Part shown: positions 1 to 7,304 of the stretch, in pieces | Layout: every line of letters starts with the position of its first letter | Position numbering within the stretch: the first letter of the stretch is position 1 | From: Verrucomicrobiales bacterium | Lineage (GTDB): Bacteria; Verrucomicrobiota; Verrucomicrobiia; Verrucomicrobiales; DEV007 | DNA length: 64,000 nucleotides | Assembly (NCBI GenBank): GCA_002698785.1 | Contig: PAAG01000051.1 | Coordinates: forward strand, 124,001-188,000 | Direction of reading: 5' to 3' | Translations under genes and position numbers: made by a program | Notes under the pieces: generated by a model | What the model was told of the DNA's origin: nothing | Database searches by the model: none | The model's input: only the letters and a program-made list of their open reading frames with translations

Positions 1-1
1 C

Positions 2-826
2 TACGGCGAAACAGAGACGGGAACTAATCCGGCTTGGAATTCACTCCCAGACGATCGAAGACTCGATCTTGCGCGCCGCATGGCGATCTATGCCGCAATG
101 GTCGACCGGATGGATCAGCAGATCGGTCGAGTGATCGAAGACTTGAAAGAAAAGGGAGAATTCGAGAACACCCTGATTTTCTTTACATCGGACAATGGCG
201 CTTGTGCCGAATGGGACCCTCGCGGATTCGACATCGTATCGAGTAACCAGAACATTCTCCATACAGGTGGCGAGATCGAGAAAATGGGAGAACCCGGCAC
301 CTTTCACAGCTTTGGATCGGGATGGGCCAACGCAGCAAACACTCCCTGGCGTCTCTACAAGCACTTCAACCACGAAGGCGGTATCGCCTCACCGCTGATT
401 GTCCACTTTGGTGATCATTTGGCTGAGCATGCTGGCGATATCGACTCTAAGCCTGCCCACATCATCGACTTTTTACCCACCATTCTTGCGACTGCGGATA
501 CTGCATATACGGGATCGATGGAATTACCCGGAGAGAATCTCGGACTGCGACTCACGGGTGAAGACACAGAAAAACGAACACTTTTCTTCGAGCACGAAGG
601 TCACCGTGCCGTTCGCCAGGGAAAGTGGAAACTGGTCGCGCTCGATGACTCTCCCTGGGAACTCTACAATATGAGCGAAGATCGGACCGAGCTGAATAAC
701 CTTTCCGAGCAGCATCCTGACCTTGTTAAGAGCCTTTCCGATGAATGGGACGAGTGGGCGAAAGTAAACCTCGTCACTCCATTGCCGCAAGACCTACAAG
801 TCGACTATCTGAAACCGAAAAGATAG
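2..826 (+). CDS. Sulfatase, C-terminal part (5' end outside window)
   Basis: The open frame runs in from the left edge and encodes the last 274 residues of an alkaline-phosphatase-superfamily sulfatase, which hydrolyses sulfate esters. The segment R-R-M-A-I-Y-A-A-M-V-D-R-M-D near the start is the helix typical of type I sulfatases. It is followed by the metal-binding strand F-F-T-S-D-N-G-A, then a P-W-R-L-Y-K-H-F-N-H-E-G-G-I segment that holds the conserved C-terminal Lys/His active-site region. The closing part, with V-R-Q-G-K-W-K-L and W-E-L-Y-N, is the usual small C-terminal domain. The catalytic Cys/Ser motif and any signal peptide lie outside the window, so formylglycine type and export cannot be judged. 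It converges on the next gene with a gap of only a few bases. The likely natural substrate is a sulfated polysaccharide, but specificity is not readable. Confidence 0.9.
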   Translation, partial: YGETETGTNPAWNSLPDDRRLDLARRMAIYAAMVDRMDQQIGRVIEDLKEKGEFENTLIFFTSDNGACAEWDPRGFDIVSSNQNILHTGGEIEKMGEPGTFHSFGSGWANAANTPWRLYKHFNHEGGIASPLIVHFGDHLAEHAGDIDSKPAHIIDFLPTILATADTAYTGSMELPGENLGLRLTGEDTEKRTLFFEHEGHRAVRQGKWKLVALDDSPWELYNMSEDRTELNNLSEQHPDLVKSLSDEWDEWAKVNLVTPLPQDLQVDYLKPKR

Positions 827-832
827 CTGCTG

Positions 833-1948
833 CTACAGAGTCAGGATTTCCTGCACTATAGGCATAACCATGCTGTGCGTGCGATTGTGACCGGCACGAT
901 TGAGAATGTCGCCAACAAGCGTTGCATCCGTCATTTTCTTGGCTGGGAGCCAATCTTCTTCCACAACTCCTGAGGCCAGATGCGTCAGTGTCCTGAGGAA
1001 CTCACGAGTCTGACAGCGGCTAATTTCAATGCGAACGTCACCGAGTTGGAAATCCACTTCTACGAATCCTTTTCGATCCTCAGAAAGAGGTTCAATTTCA
1101 ACCATCACTTCAGAAGGCATCCCGCGCTTGTGGGAGAAAAGCTTCATTTTCCCTGCACTCGATTGACTACGATCAAGAGATGCCTCCAGCCGGTGCGCAA
1201 GCCATGCGGCCAGATAATTCGCACTCATGTCGAAACCGTCGGCATACCGAATGGAAACTTTCTTGAGCGAAGTCAGGTAATTGGCAACAGCAGGGCGATC
1301 GAATGCATTTGCGATCGCATGACGAACAGAATTCAGTCGAGTGAACGCAAAATCATGCATCACAAAAGTCGACGAACTTTCTTCCTGCGCATCGAGTAGT
1401 CTGAGAAACTGGTTCCGGGGCATGTCCCATGCCTCGCTGTCAAAGATCAGACGATCGATCCGTGAGTAAAGCATGTGCTCGAAAGCATCAGAAAATTCCC
1501 CCCTCCACCAGAATGCGAGCGGCAGATCGGAGTCGAGGTGTGCAAACACGATATTCCGCACAAGACCGGGAGTATTTCCAGCAAGGTAAAAGCTGATCTG
1601 CTCGGTGCAGACAGTCTTTCTCCCGTTCTTATCGATCTGGCAGTGCACCTGAACCCATGCTTTGGCTCCGGTCGCGTCGGCATGAGGAGCAGCACTGATC
1701 AGTAGCGACCGGCATGCGGATTCACTCGTGATTTCCGCAAGGACCGAAGCGTCATATTCAAGGTTCTCCTGATCTTCATCGTAGAGAGCCAGATTGATGA
1801 GGGATGCTCGAGCAACCCCTACCTGGTCCGCACCCTCATCGGAACCGTCCAGGAACAAATTCTGAAGTTCTTTCTCAATCCGGGAGATCTCGACCGGCTG
1901 GCCGAGCAATTGGAAGGCGGGTAGGACGGGTAGGCTGGTCGTGCTCAT
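833..1948 (-). CDS. opcA: OpcA-like glucose-6-phosphate dehydrogenase assembly protein
   Basis: This is a 371-residue cytosolic protein resembling OpcA, which in cyanobacteria and actinobacteria activates or assembles glucose-6-phosphate dehydrogenase of the oxidative pentose-phosphate pathway. Supporting features are the two-domain layout, a central D-L-P-L-A-F-W-W-R-G segment (residues 141-150) and D-R-L-I-F-D-S-E (165-172), which correspond to the conserved 'WW' and 'DS' motifs of the family. The usual partners zwf, gnd, tal and pgl are not in this window, although zwf could lie elsewhere. It is divergent from the M16 protease gene (85 bp between starts). The start at 1948 begins M-S-T-T-S and is the only sensible one. 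The family assignment is from motif memory and is fairly secure. The function in this organism is inferred. Confidence 0.75.
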   Translation of the reverse strand: MSTTSLPVLPAFQLLGQPVEISRIEKELQNLFLDGSDEGADQVGVARASLINLALYDEDQENLEYDASVLAEITSESACRSLLISAAPHADATGAKAWVQVHCQIDKNGRKTVCTEQISFYLAGNTPGLVRNIVFAHLDSDLPLAFWWRGEFSDAFEHMLYSRIDRLIFDSEAWDMPRNQFLRLLDAQEESSSTFVMHDFAFTRLNSVRHAIANAFDRPAVANYLTSLKKVSIRYADGFDMSANYLAAWLAHRLEASLDRSQSSAGKMKLFSHKRGMPSEVMVEIEPLSEDRKGFVEVDFQLGDVRIEISRCQTREFLRTLTHLASGVVEEDWLPAKKMTDATLVGDILNRAGHNRTHSMVMPIVQEILTL

Positions 1949-2033
1949 TGGTAACCCAACATAGGTGAATTTTTCTCAGTGGAAAACAAGTAACGTTTAG
2001 AGCACAGTTCATACCTTTTTTACGCGACCAACC

Positions 2034-3311
2034 ATGCCTTTCGAAAAGAACCTTATAACTCTCGATAACGGAGTTCGACTTGCCACCGTCGAAATGCCTC
2101 ACATGGAGAGCGTTTCCGTTGGAATGTGGGTCAACGCGGGTAGCCGTCATGAAACCCCTGACGAACATGGAATGGCCCATCTCGTCGAGCATATGCTTTT
2201 CAAAGGAACTCCTACACGCACAGCACAGCAAATTTCGCGTGAGATCGAGGGCCTGGGCTCCTCAATAGACGGATATACCGTCGAAGACCACACCAGCTAC
2301 CAAGCCAAGGCTCCTGCGAGCGAGTTTGAGAATTTATTCGACGTTCTTTCCGATTTCTACCTTCGCCCTGTGATGGACCCGAGTGACCTCGAGTGCGAAA
2401 AGCAGGTCATCTTTGAAGAAATTGCGATGGTCCGCGATCAACCGGCTCAGTGGTTGGAAGACCTGATCAGCGAGGCCACCTGGGGAGAAAACCACCCTCT
2501 GGGTCGAAGCATCACCGGAACGGAAATGAGCCTCGATGCGTTTCAGCGAGACGATGTGCTGAACTTTTTCCGCCGTGCTTATTGTGGAAAAAACTCTGTG
2601 ATTTCCGTAGCGGGAAATATCGACTCGAAGAAAGTGGAAGACATCGTTTCGAGCAGATTCGAATCACTCCACGAAGGCGCTCGAATTGCCTGCTCCGCAG
2701 CGCTCGACCCTCAGCCCGGTCATCGCTTCGAAGATGCAGAAGATCAGGAACAAACCCATCTGGCGCTCTCCTTCGAAGGCGTGGATCGCCTCGATCCTTC
2801 GCGATATGCCCTGAAACTGTTGAACGTGATCCTCGGTGAGAACATGAGTTCCCGCCTTTTCCAGGAACTCCGCGAAGAGCGAGCGCTCTGCTACGAGATT
2901 CAGAGTGATCTCGTTTCTTTCGACGATGCTGGCATGCTTCAAATTTTCCTCGCTCTCAGCCCGGGAAATCTGGACGAAGCTCTCCAGATCATCTCCAAGG
3001 TAGCGAATGAACTCTGTAAAAACGGTGTCACCGAGACCGAACTCGCTGCTGCAAAATCTTACCTGATCGGTCAGAGCAGAATCAGCCTGGAAAACACGGC
3101 CTCCCAGATGTCGTGGGCTGGAGAGTGTCTGCTCTTTTTCGACGACATCAAAGATCCAGAAGAGATCCACAGCCGAGTCGCCGAAACATCCCTCGAGGAT
3201 GTGCACAAGGCAGCCATGCGACTATTCGAACCGATGGCATTTTCGTCGGCACTCGTCGGACCAGTAGATAGCGAAGCGATCTTCGGAAACTGGCGCCGGG
3301 CGATGTTTTGA
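2034..3311 (+). CDS. M16 family zinc metallopeptidase (processing-peptidase-like)
   Basis: This 425-residue protein has the inverted zinc motif H-L-V-E-H (HxxEH, residues 49-53), with the third ligand expected among the Glu pair near 128-129 in the conserved segment E-K-Q-V-I-F-E-E-I. A second, inactive M16 domain follows (about residues 170-420), including R-L-F-Q-E-L-R-E-E-R-A-L-C-Y, which is conserved in mitochondrial-processing-peptidase and PqqL/YmxG relatives. It has no signal peptide and is likely cytoplasmic. Bacterial homologues clear peptides or process precursor proteins, and the substrate here is unknown. The ATG at 2034 starts M-P-F-E-K-N, immediately before the typical first strand. 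It ends six bases before the convergent membrane-protein gene. Confidence 0.92.
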   Translation: MPFEKNLITLDNGVRLATVEMPHMESVSVGMWVNAGSRHETPDEHGMAHLVEHMLFKGTPTRTAQQISREIEGLGSSIDGYTVEDHTSYQAKAPASEFENLFDVLSDFYLRPVMDPSDLECEKQVIFEEIAMVRDQPAQWLEDLISEATWGENHPLGRSITGTEMSLDAFQRDDVLNFFRRAYCGKNSVISVAGNIDSKKVEDIVSSRFESLHEGARIACSAALDPQPGHRFEDAEDQEQTHLALSFEGVDRLDPSRYALKLLNVILGENMSSRLFQELREERALCYEIQSDLVSFDDAGMLQIFLALSPGNLDEALQIISKVANELCKNGVTETELAAAKSYLIGQSRISLENTASQMSWAGECLLFFDDIKDPEEIHSRVAETSLEDVHKAAMRLFEPMAFSSALVGPVDSEAIFGNWRRAMF

Positions 3312-3317
3312 TTCCGA

Positions 3318-4979
3318 TCAGTGTGTGCAACACATCGGCCCATCGACAGACTCGAGTCGGCGAAACCAGAGGAACTTTCGCTGTAGTAGCGGAATCTCTT
3401 CAAAGGCCTCCTCGTCGCCGTAGATCTCTCCGTTCTTGCGTCCAAGTTCTTTCTCTTCGCCATTCCGAGTGTAAGTGACGTCGAAATCGCCGGGCATCTC
3501 GCTGACGAGACGGCGGAACTCGAACCAGGGGATGACTCGGTGGCCGATATTGGCGAATTGCTGGATCCCTCTCGGTCGATCGGATGGGGCGAGAACGTTT
3601 GGCTTTGACGTCAGAATCTCCACCATGTCCGTCTGCAGCTTGAGCAGGTCCTTCCGTTTCAGGAACATGTGATTTCCATCGCCCTCAGAACGGAGGTTAC
3701 TGTACATGGAAAAGGAAGTCTGTGTCCGCCCCCCGATCCAGGGCTGCACCCCGTTGAAGATGACTGGGATCAATCCGACCATCGCTAAGGTAGGGACGAG
3801 GCGATTTGGGAAAACGCGCGATTGCTGACGTGCTTTCCATCCGGCAATCAAATAGCACGCACCAATCCAACAGCCCCAGGCAAAGAAGGTGAAGAAGCCA
3901 ACGCGGTTGGCCGTGTGGAAAACTTCGTAGCTCCGGGCGATCAGTAGATATAGAGCTCCCTGTGTTATTAAGGTGATGAAGAAAGCCAGTATCGCGATCC
4001 ACTTGGCTCGGGTTCTTCCTTTATCCAGATCTCCCTTTCCGAGCCAGGTCATTTGAGAATTCCAGACCTTCTGCAATTCCTCTCCCCAGCTCACCGGAAT
4101 AAAAACTGCCAGCAACGCCAGGATGATGGAGCTGAAGCTGAAGATCCCTGCAGCTGGATGGATGGAAAGCCAAAGATGGAACCATATTGCGGCGACGAAG
4201 CCGATATACCTCGTCTTCGAAATGAAAAGCAGAATGGGAATTCCCAACTCAAAAACCAAGGAGCCTACAGCCGCACCAACCAGTGCCCAATGAGCCTCAG
4301 GAAGTATACCGCCGAAGTAGGCATTGATTTCTTTGTGCAGTTTCGCCGCACAACTGACTTCGGGATCGAAATAGTCCCAGTTCAATTTCTGTATGACCGC
4401 CCAGACATACATGATCAAGACGGCGACGCGAATCACCGGCGCAAACCGAGCAAAATAGTCTTCCCCTCCTTTCATCACCTCTCCTCGCTTGAGCAATCGG
4501 CCCAAGGCGATGAGAAGGAAAAGCGTCGTCAGTGCACCAAACAGATATCCTCTCGGAAAAGCAGGAATCAGGAAATAGACCGTCTTCAGGACAACCGCAA
4601 TCAAGAGCAGCAGCAAGCCCGATTTCCACGAACTACTGACCTTCCCCCACTCCAGCCTTCCTGAACCCTTCCAGAAAAAGGAGAGTGCCCCCAAAAGCAT
4701 GATGATGTGCAACATGCCCTCGTAGAGGATGTGGTTTGGGACGAAGGGCAGCTTATGCCAGAGATTCAGAAGCGAAGCCACCACGAGGATCACGAATCTC
4801 AAGACGCACGAAGGCCTGAAAATAACGGCAATCGCGGCAGACACGAGTACCCACCCCTGCCACGACTCTGTCCAGAAAGTGAACGCCAATTGGTGCGCCA
4901 GCGTCGTAACGGCCCAGATCAGGGCAAACGTCGCGAACGGGCGAAAGGCAGTTACGGGGGTTTCTTCCGTCTCCGGCAT
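3318..4979 (-). CDS. Polytopic membrane protein, HTTM/VKGC-like
   Basis: From the ATG at 4979 the protein has 553 residues with roughly ten hydrophobic segments over the first 400 and a soluble C-terminal tail of about 130 residues. The central region resembles the HTTM (vitamin-K-dependent carboxylase-like) membrane domain: a Glu-containing 'F-E-L-G-I-P-I-L-L' helix, then a basic loop and an F-H-L-W-L-S-I-H-P segment. No enzymatic activity can be assigned; relatives include gamma-carboxylase-like and uncharacterised proteins. The frame is open 17 codons further upstream (to 5030), but the added residues are not hydrophobic and include the palindrome at 5006-5018, so the ATG at 4979 is preferred. 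It follows the PBP gene on the same strand with a short gap and may be co-transcribed with it. The start is only moderately certain. Confidence 0.6.
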   Translation of the reverse strand: MPETEETPVTAFRPFATFALIWAVTTLAHQLAFTFWTESWQGWVLVSAAIAVIFRPSCVLRFVILVVASLLNLWHKLPFVPNHILYEGMLHIIMLLGALSFFWKGSGRLEWGKVSSSWKSGLLLLLIAVVLKTVYFLIPAFPRGYLFGALTTLFLLIALGRLLKRGEVMKGGEDYFARFAPVIRVAVLIMYVWAVIQKLNWDYFDPEVSCAAKLHKEINAYFGGILPEAHWALVGAAVGSLVFELGIPILLFISKTRYIGFVAAIWFHLWLSIHPAAGIFSFSSIILALLAVFIPVSWGEELQKVWNSQMTWLGKGDLDKGRTRAKWIAILAFFITLITQGALYLLIARSYEVFHTANRVGFFTFFAWGCWIGACYLIAGWKARQQSRVFPNRLVPTLAMVGLIPVIFNGVQPWIGGRTQTSFSMYSNLRSEGDGNHMFLKRKDLLKLQTDMVEILTSKPNVLAPSDRPRGIQQFANIGHRVIPWFEFRRLVSEMPGDFDVTYTRNGEEKELGRKNGEIYGDEEAFEEIPLLQRKFLWFRRLESVDGPMCCTH

Positions 4980-5005
4980 AGTTGAGGGTGTGCTAGTTTG
5001 TGTCA

Positions 5006-5018
5006 GACCTGACAGGTC
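5006..5018. promoter_or_regulatory. 13-bp palindrome, possible operator
   Basis: The sequence gacctg-a-caggtc is a perfect inverted repeat with one central base. It lies in the 62-bp gap between the PBP gene stop and the ATG of the HTTM-like gene. Its symmetry and place suit a repressor site in the leader of the membrane-protein gene, but no cognate regulator is identifiable and chance occurrence is possible. Confidence 0.3.
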
Positions 5019-5041
5019 AGCAACAACCAAAATCCCCGGAA

Positions 5042-7243
5042 TCAGTGTTCCTTACAAAACTTCCTTGGAATGAGGTCGTGTGGGACCTGCTCGACATAAA
5101 CAGTATCCGCTTCCCGGCACCCATCGGTAGCGAGTCGACCGCTATCCCTGCATAACTCCATCGAAATCACTTCCTTCGGCTCAGCAAAATCTGTGAACTC
5201 ATATCCGAAGCTCTGGGCTTCCAGCATGATATCATTCCATATCGGCATGGCGATACGGCCCCCATATCCACCCTCCACAATGGTGTCGGGACTATCGAGC
5301 CCTAACCAGACTCCGCCGGAAAGGCGGCTCGTATATCCCAGAAACCACGCATCTACAAAATCATTCGTTGTTCCGGTTTTTCCTCCGGCTGGAGCTGTGA
5401 AACCGAAATCACGCAGGCGGGAACCTGTACCGCCCTCTTCGAGGACCTGCTTCAAGATGTTTGAAGTCAGCCATGTTGCGCCAGGGGAAAGAACTCGATA
5501 GTTTCGATCTTCGTGCCGAAACCTCTCCTTGCCGTCGCGATCCACGATAGACTCGATGTAATACGGCTCATGCCGAACTCCCCCGGTAGCAAAGACTGAG
5601 TAGGCGCTCGTAATATCGAGGACACTTGCCCCTATGGTGCCGATATAGATCGTTGCAGAGGGAGTCACCCGTTCTGAATGCCCAAGACCAGCGTGTTCCA
5701 TCATGGCGATCACGTTTTCGATTCCAGCTCTTTCCCCAACTCTTACCGTCATCGTGTTCCGTGAACGAATGAGCCCCTGGCTCACCGGCAACATTCCGCC
5801 GAACTCACCGTCCGAGTTCTCAGGATGCCACGCTTCAGGTTCCCACGCGATTTCTTCTGGCCCCAGCGCCCCATCACTGATCAGCATTCCGGGAAAAAGC
5901 CCCCGCTCAAATGCAGCCCCGTAGACCAGTGGTTTAAACACAGAACCAAGCGAACGGCGTGCCTGTGTCGCCCGATTGAAAGCACTGTGATTGAAATTTC
6001 GTCCACCCACGAGGGCTCGAATGGCACCGGTGTAATTTTCCACCACCACTGTGGCAGCTTGTAGATATGGGGGCTCTCCCTTCTGCTGCGGATCGTATCC
6101 CGGGTGGGAATATTCTTCGAGATTCTCAATCTCACTCACTCGGTCAGCGACAGCAGTCTCCGAAGCCGCCTGGAGCCGCGGATCAAAAGTAGTCTGGATA
6201 GTGAGTCCTCCCACTCCCGTGGAAGAGGGCATCAGCTCCTTCACCCGATCCTCCACCATTTTCAGCAAGTAGGTCTGCCCGGACACCTTTGATTGAGTGC
6301 GAAGCATTTTCATCCAGCGTGCCTGATCGAGCACCTGGGGCTTCGCTTCGAGGTGTATCTTGGCCTCTTTTTCCGAAAGCTCTCCTTCGTCGACCATTCG
6401 GTTCAACGTTCCCCGCATTTCACGTAAAGCGGCGTCGTAGTGACGAAAAGGGGAAAAGCCATTGGGCGCCCGAATGACTCCTGCGATCATGGCTGCTTCC
6501 GGAAGAGTAAGGTCCCGTGCCGATTTCCCGAAATACCCCTGCGCGGCCTGCTCGATCCCATTCATGCCGGTTCCGAGGAATACCCGGTTCACATAGAATG
6601 AGAGGATCTCGTCTTTGGAGTAATTTTTCTCGATCCGGCGCGCCAGAGCCATTTCGAGCAGCTTTCTCTCCATAGTCCGCCCGGTAAGACCGTATGTCAT
6701 GCGAGTGAGCTGCATCGTGATGGTGCTCCCCCCTTGGACAGTGCGTTGTTCTTTGGCGTTGCGAAGCCACGCACGTATCAGCCCTATGCGATCGATTCCG
6801 TGATGTCGATAAAAGCGGGAATCTTCTCTCGCGATAAGGGCATTGAGAAAATGCGGCGAGATCTCGTCCAGCGGTATCGGTGTGCCCACATTTTCACCAT
6901 GGAGATATCCGATCAGTTCCCCGGCAGCATCGATGACGCGAGATTCCATGGGAATCCGGCCTACGGCTTCCATGTCATATTTCGAAGCCATGCGGTCGTA
7001 GTGAAAAAACACTATCGCCGCAGCAAACATGCAGAGAAATATGCCGCCCAGGCAGAGGAGAATCAGAACCCTGACCCACGGATTGGAGATCCAGCCTTCT
7101 TTCTTGCTCCCTTTCTTCGTAGAACTCCTTTTCTTCACCGAACGACGGTCTCGCGAGCGGCCACTGGACTGTCGCCGCTTTCGACTTCCCGACCTCGTTC
7201 CTTTTCGACGATCTGCCATCCAGAGTTCAAACCGTCGCGACAA
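5042..7243 (-). CDS. Class A penicillin-binding protein (PBP1A-type)
   Basis: This is a 733-residue bifunctional peptidoglycan synthase. A very basic cytoplasmic tail (residues 1-50) is followed by one membrane segment (about 57-82). The GT51 glycosyltransferase domain has catalytic Glu140 in E-D-S-R-F-Y-R-H-H-G, then G-G-S-T-I-T-M-Q (171-178) and R-K-L-L-E (193-197). The transpeptidase domain has Ser434 in S-V-F-K, the S-R-N triad (494-496) and K-T-G (622-624). It polymerises lipid II and cross-links stem peptides on the outer face of the inner membrane. The tail contains stretches of Arg/Lys/Ser, common in PBP1A relatives outside Proteobacteria. It sits 61 bp after the rapA-like gene on the same strand. 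All active-site motifs are intact. The choice between PBP1A and another class A subgroup is not certain. Confidence 0.95.
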   Translation of the reverse strand: MSRRFELWMADRRKGTRSGSRKRRQSSGRSRDRRSVKKRSSTKKGSKKEGWISNPWVRVLILLCLGGIFLCMFAAAIVFFHYDRMASKYDMEAVGRIPMESRVIDAAGELIGYLHGENVGTPIPLDEISPHFLNALIAREDSRFYRHHGIDRIGLIRAWLRNAKEQRTVQGGSTITMQLTRMTYGLTGRTMERKLLEMALARRIEKNYSKDEILSFYVNRVFLGTGMNGIEQAAQGYFGKSARDLTLPEAAMIAGVIRAPNGFSPFRHYDAALREMRGTLNRMVDEGELSEKEAKIHLEAKPQVLDQARWMKMLRTQSKVSGQTYLLKMVEDRVKELMPSSTGVGGLTIQTTFDPRLQAASETAVADRVSEIENLEEYSHPGYDPQQKGEPPYLQAATVVVENYTGAIRALVGGRNFNHSAFNRATQARRSLGSVFKPLVYGAAFERGLFPGMLISDGALGPEEIAWEPEAWHPENSDGEFGGMLPVSQGLIRSRNTMTVRVGERAGIENVIAMMEHAGLGHSERVTPSATIYIGTIGASVLDITSAYSVFATGGVRHEPYYIESIVDRDGKERFRHEDRNYRVLSPGATWLTSNILKQVLEEGGTGSRLRDFGFTAPAGGKTGTTNDFVDAWFLGYTSRLSGGVWLGLDSPDTIVEGGYGGRIAMPIWNDIMLEAQSFGYEFTDFAEPKEVISMELCRDSGRLATDGCREADTVYVEQVPHDLIPRKFCKEH

Positions 7244-7304
7244 TGAGACAAAAAAGCTCTATTTTCAACCGTGGCTAGTGAAAAGAGATTGGGCTCAACC
7301 GACC

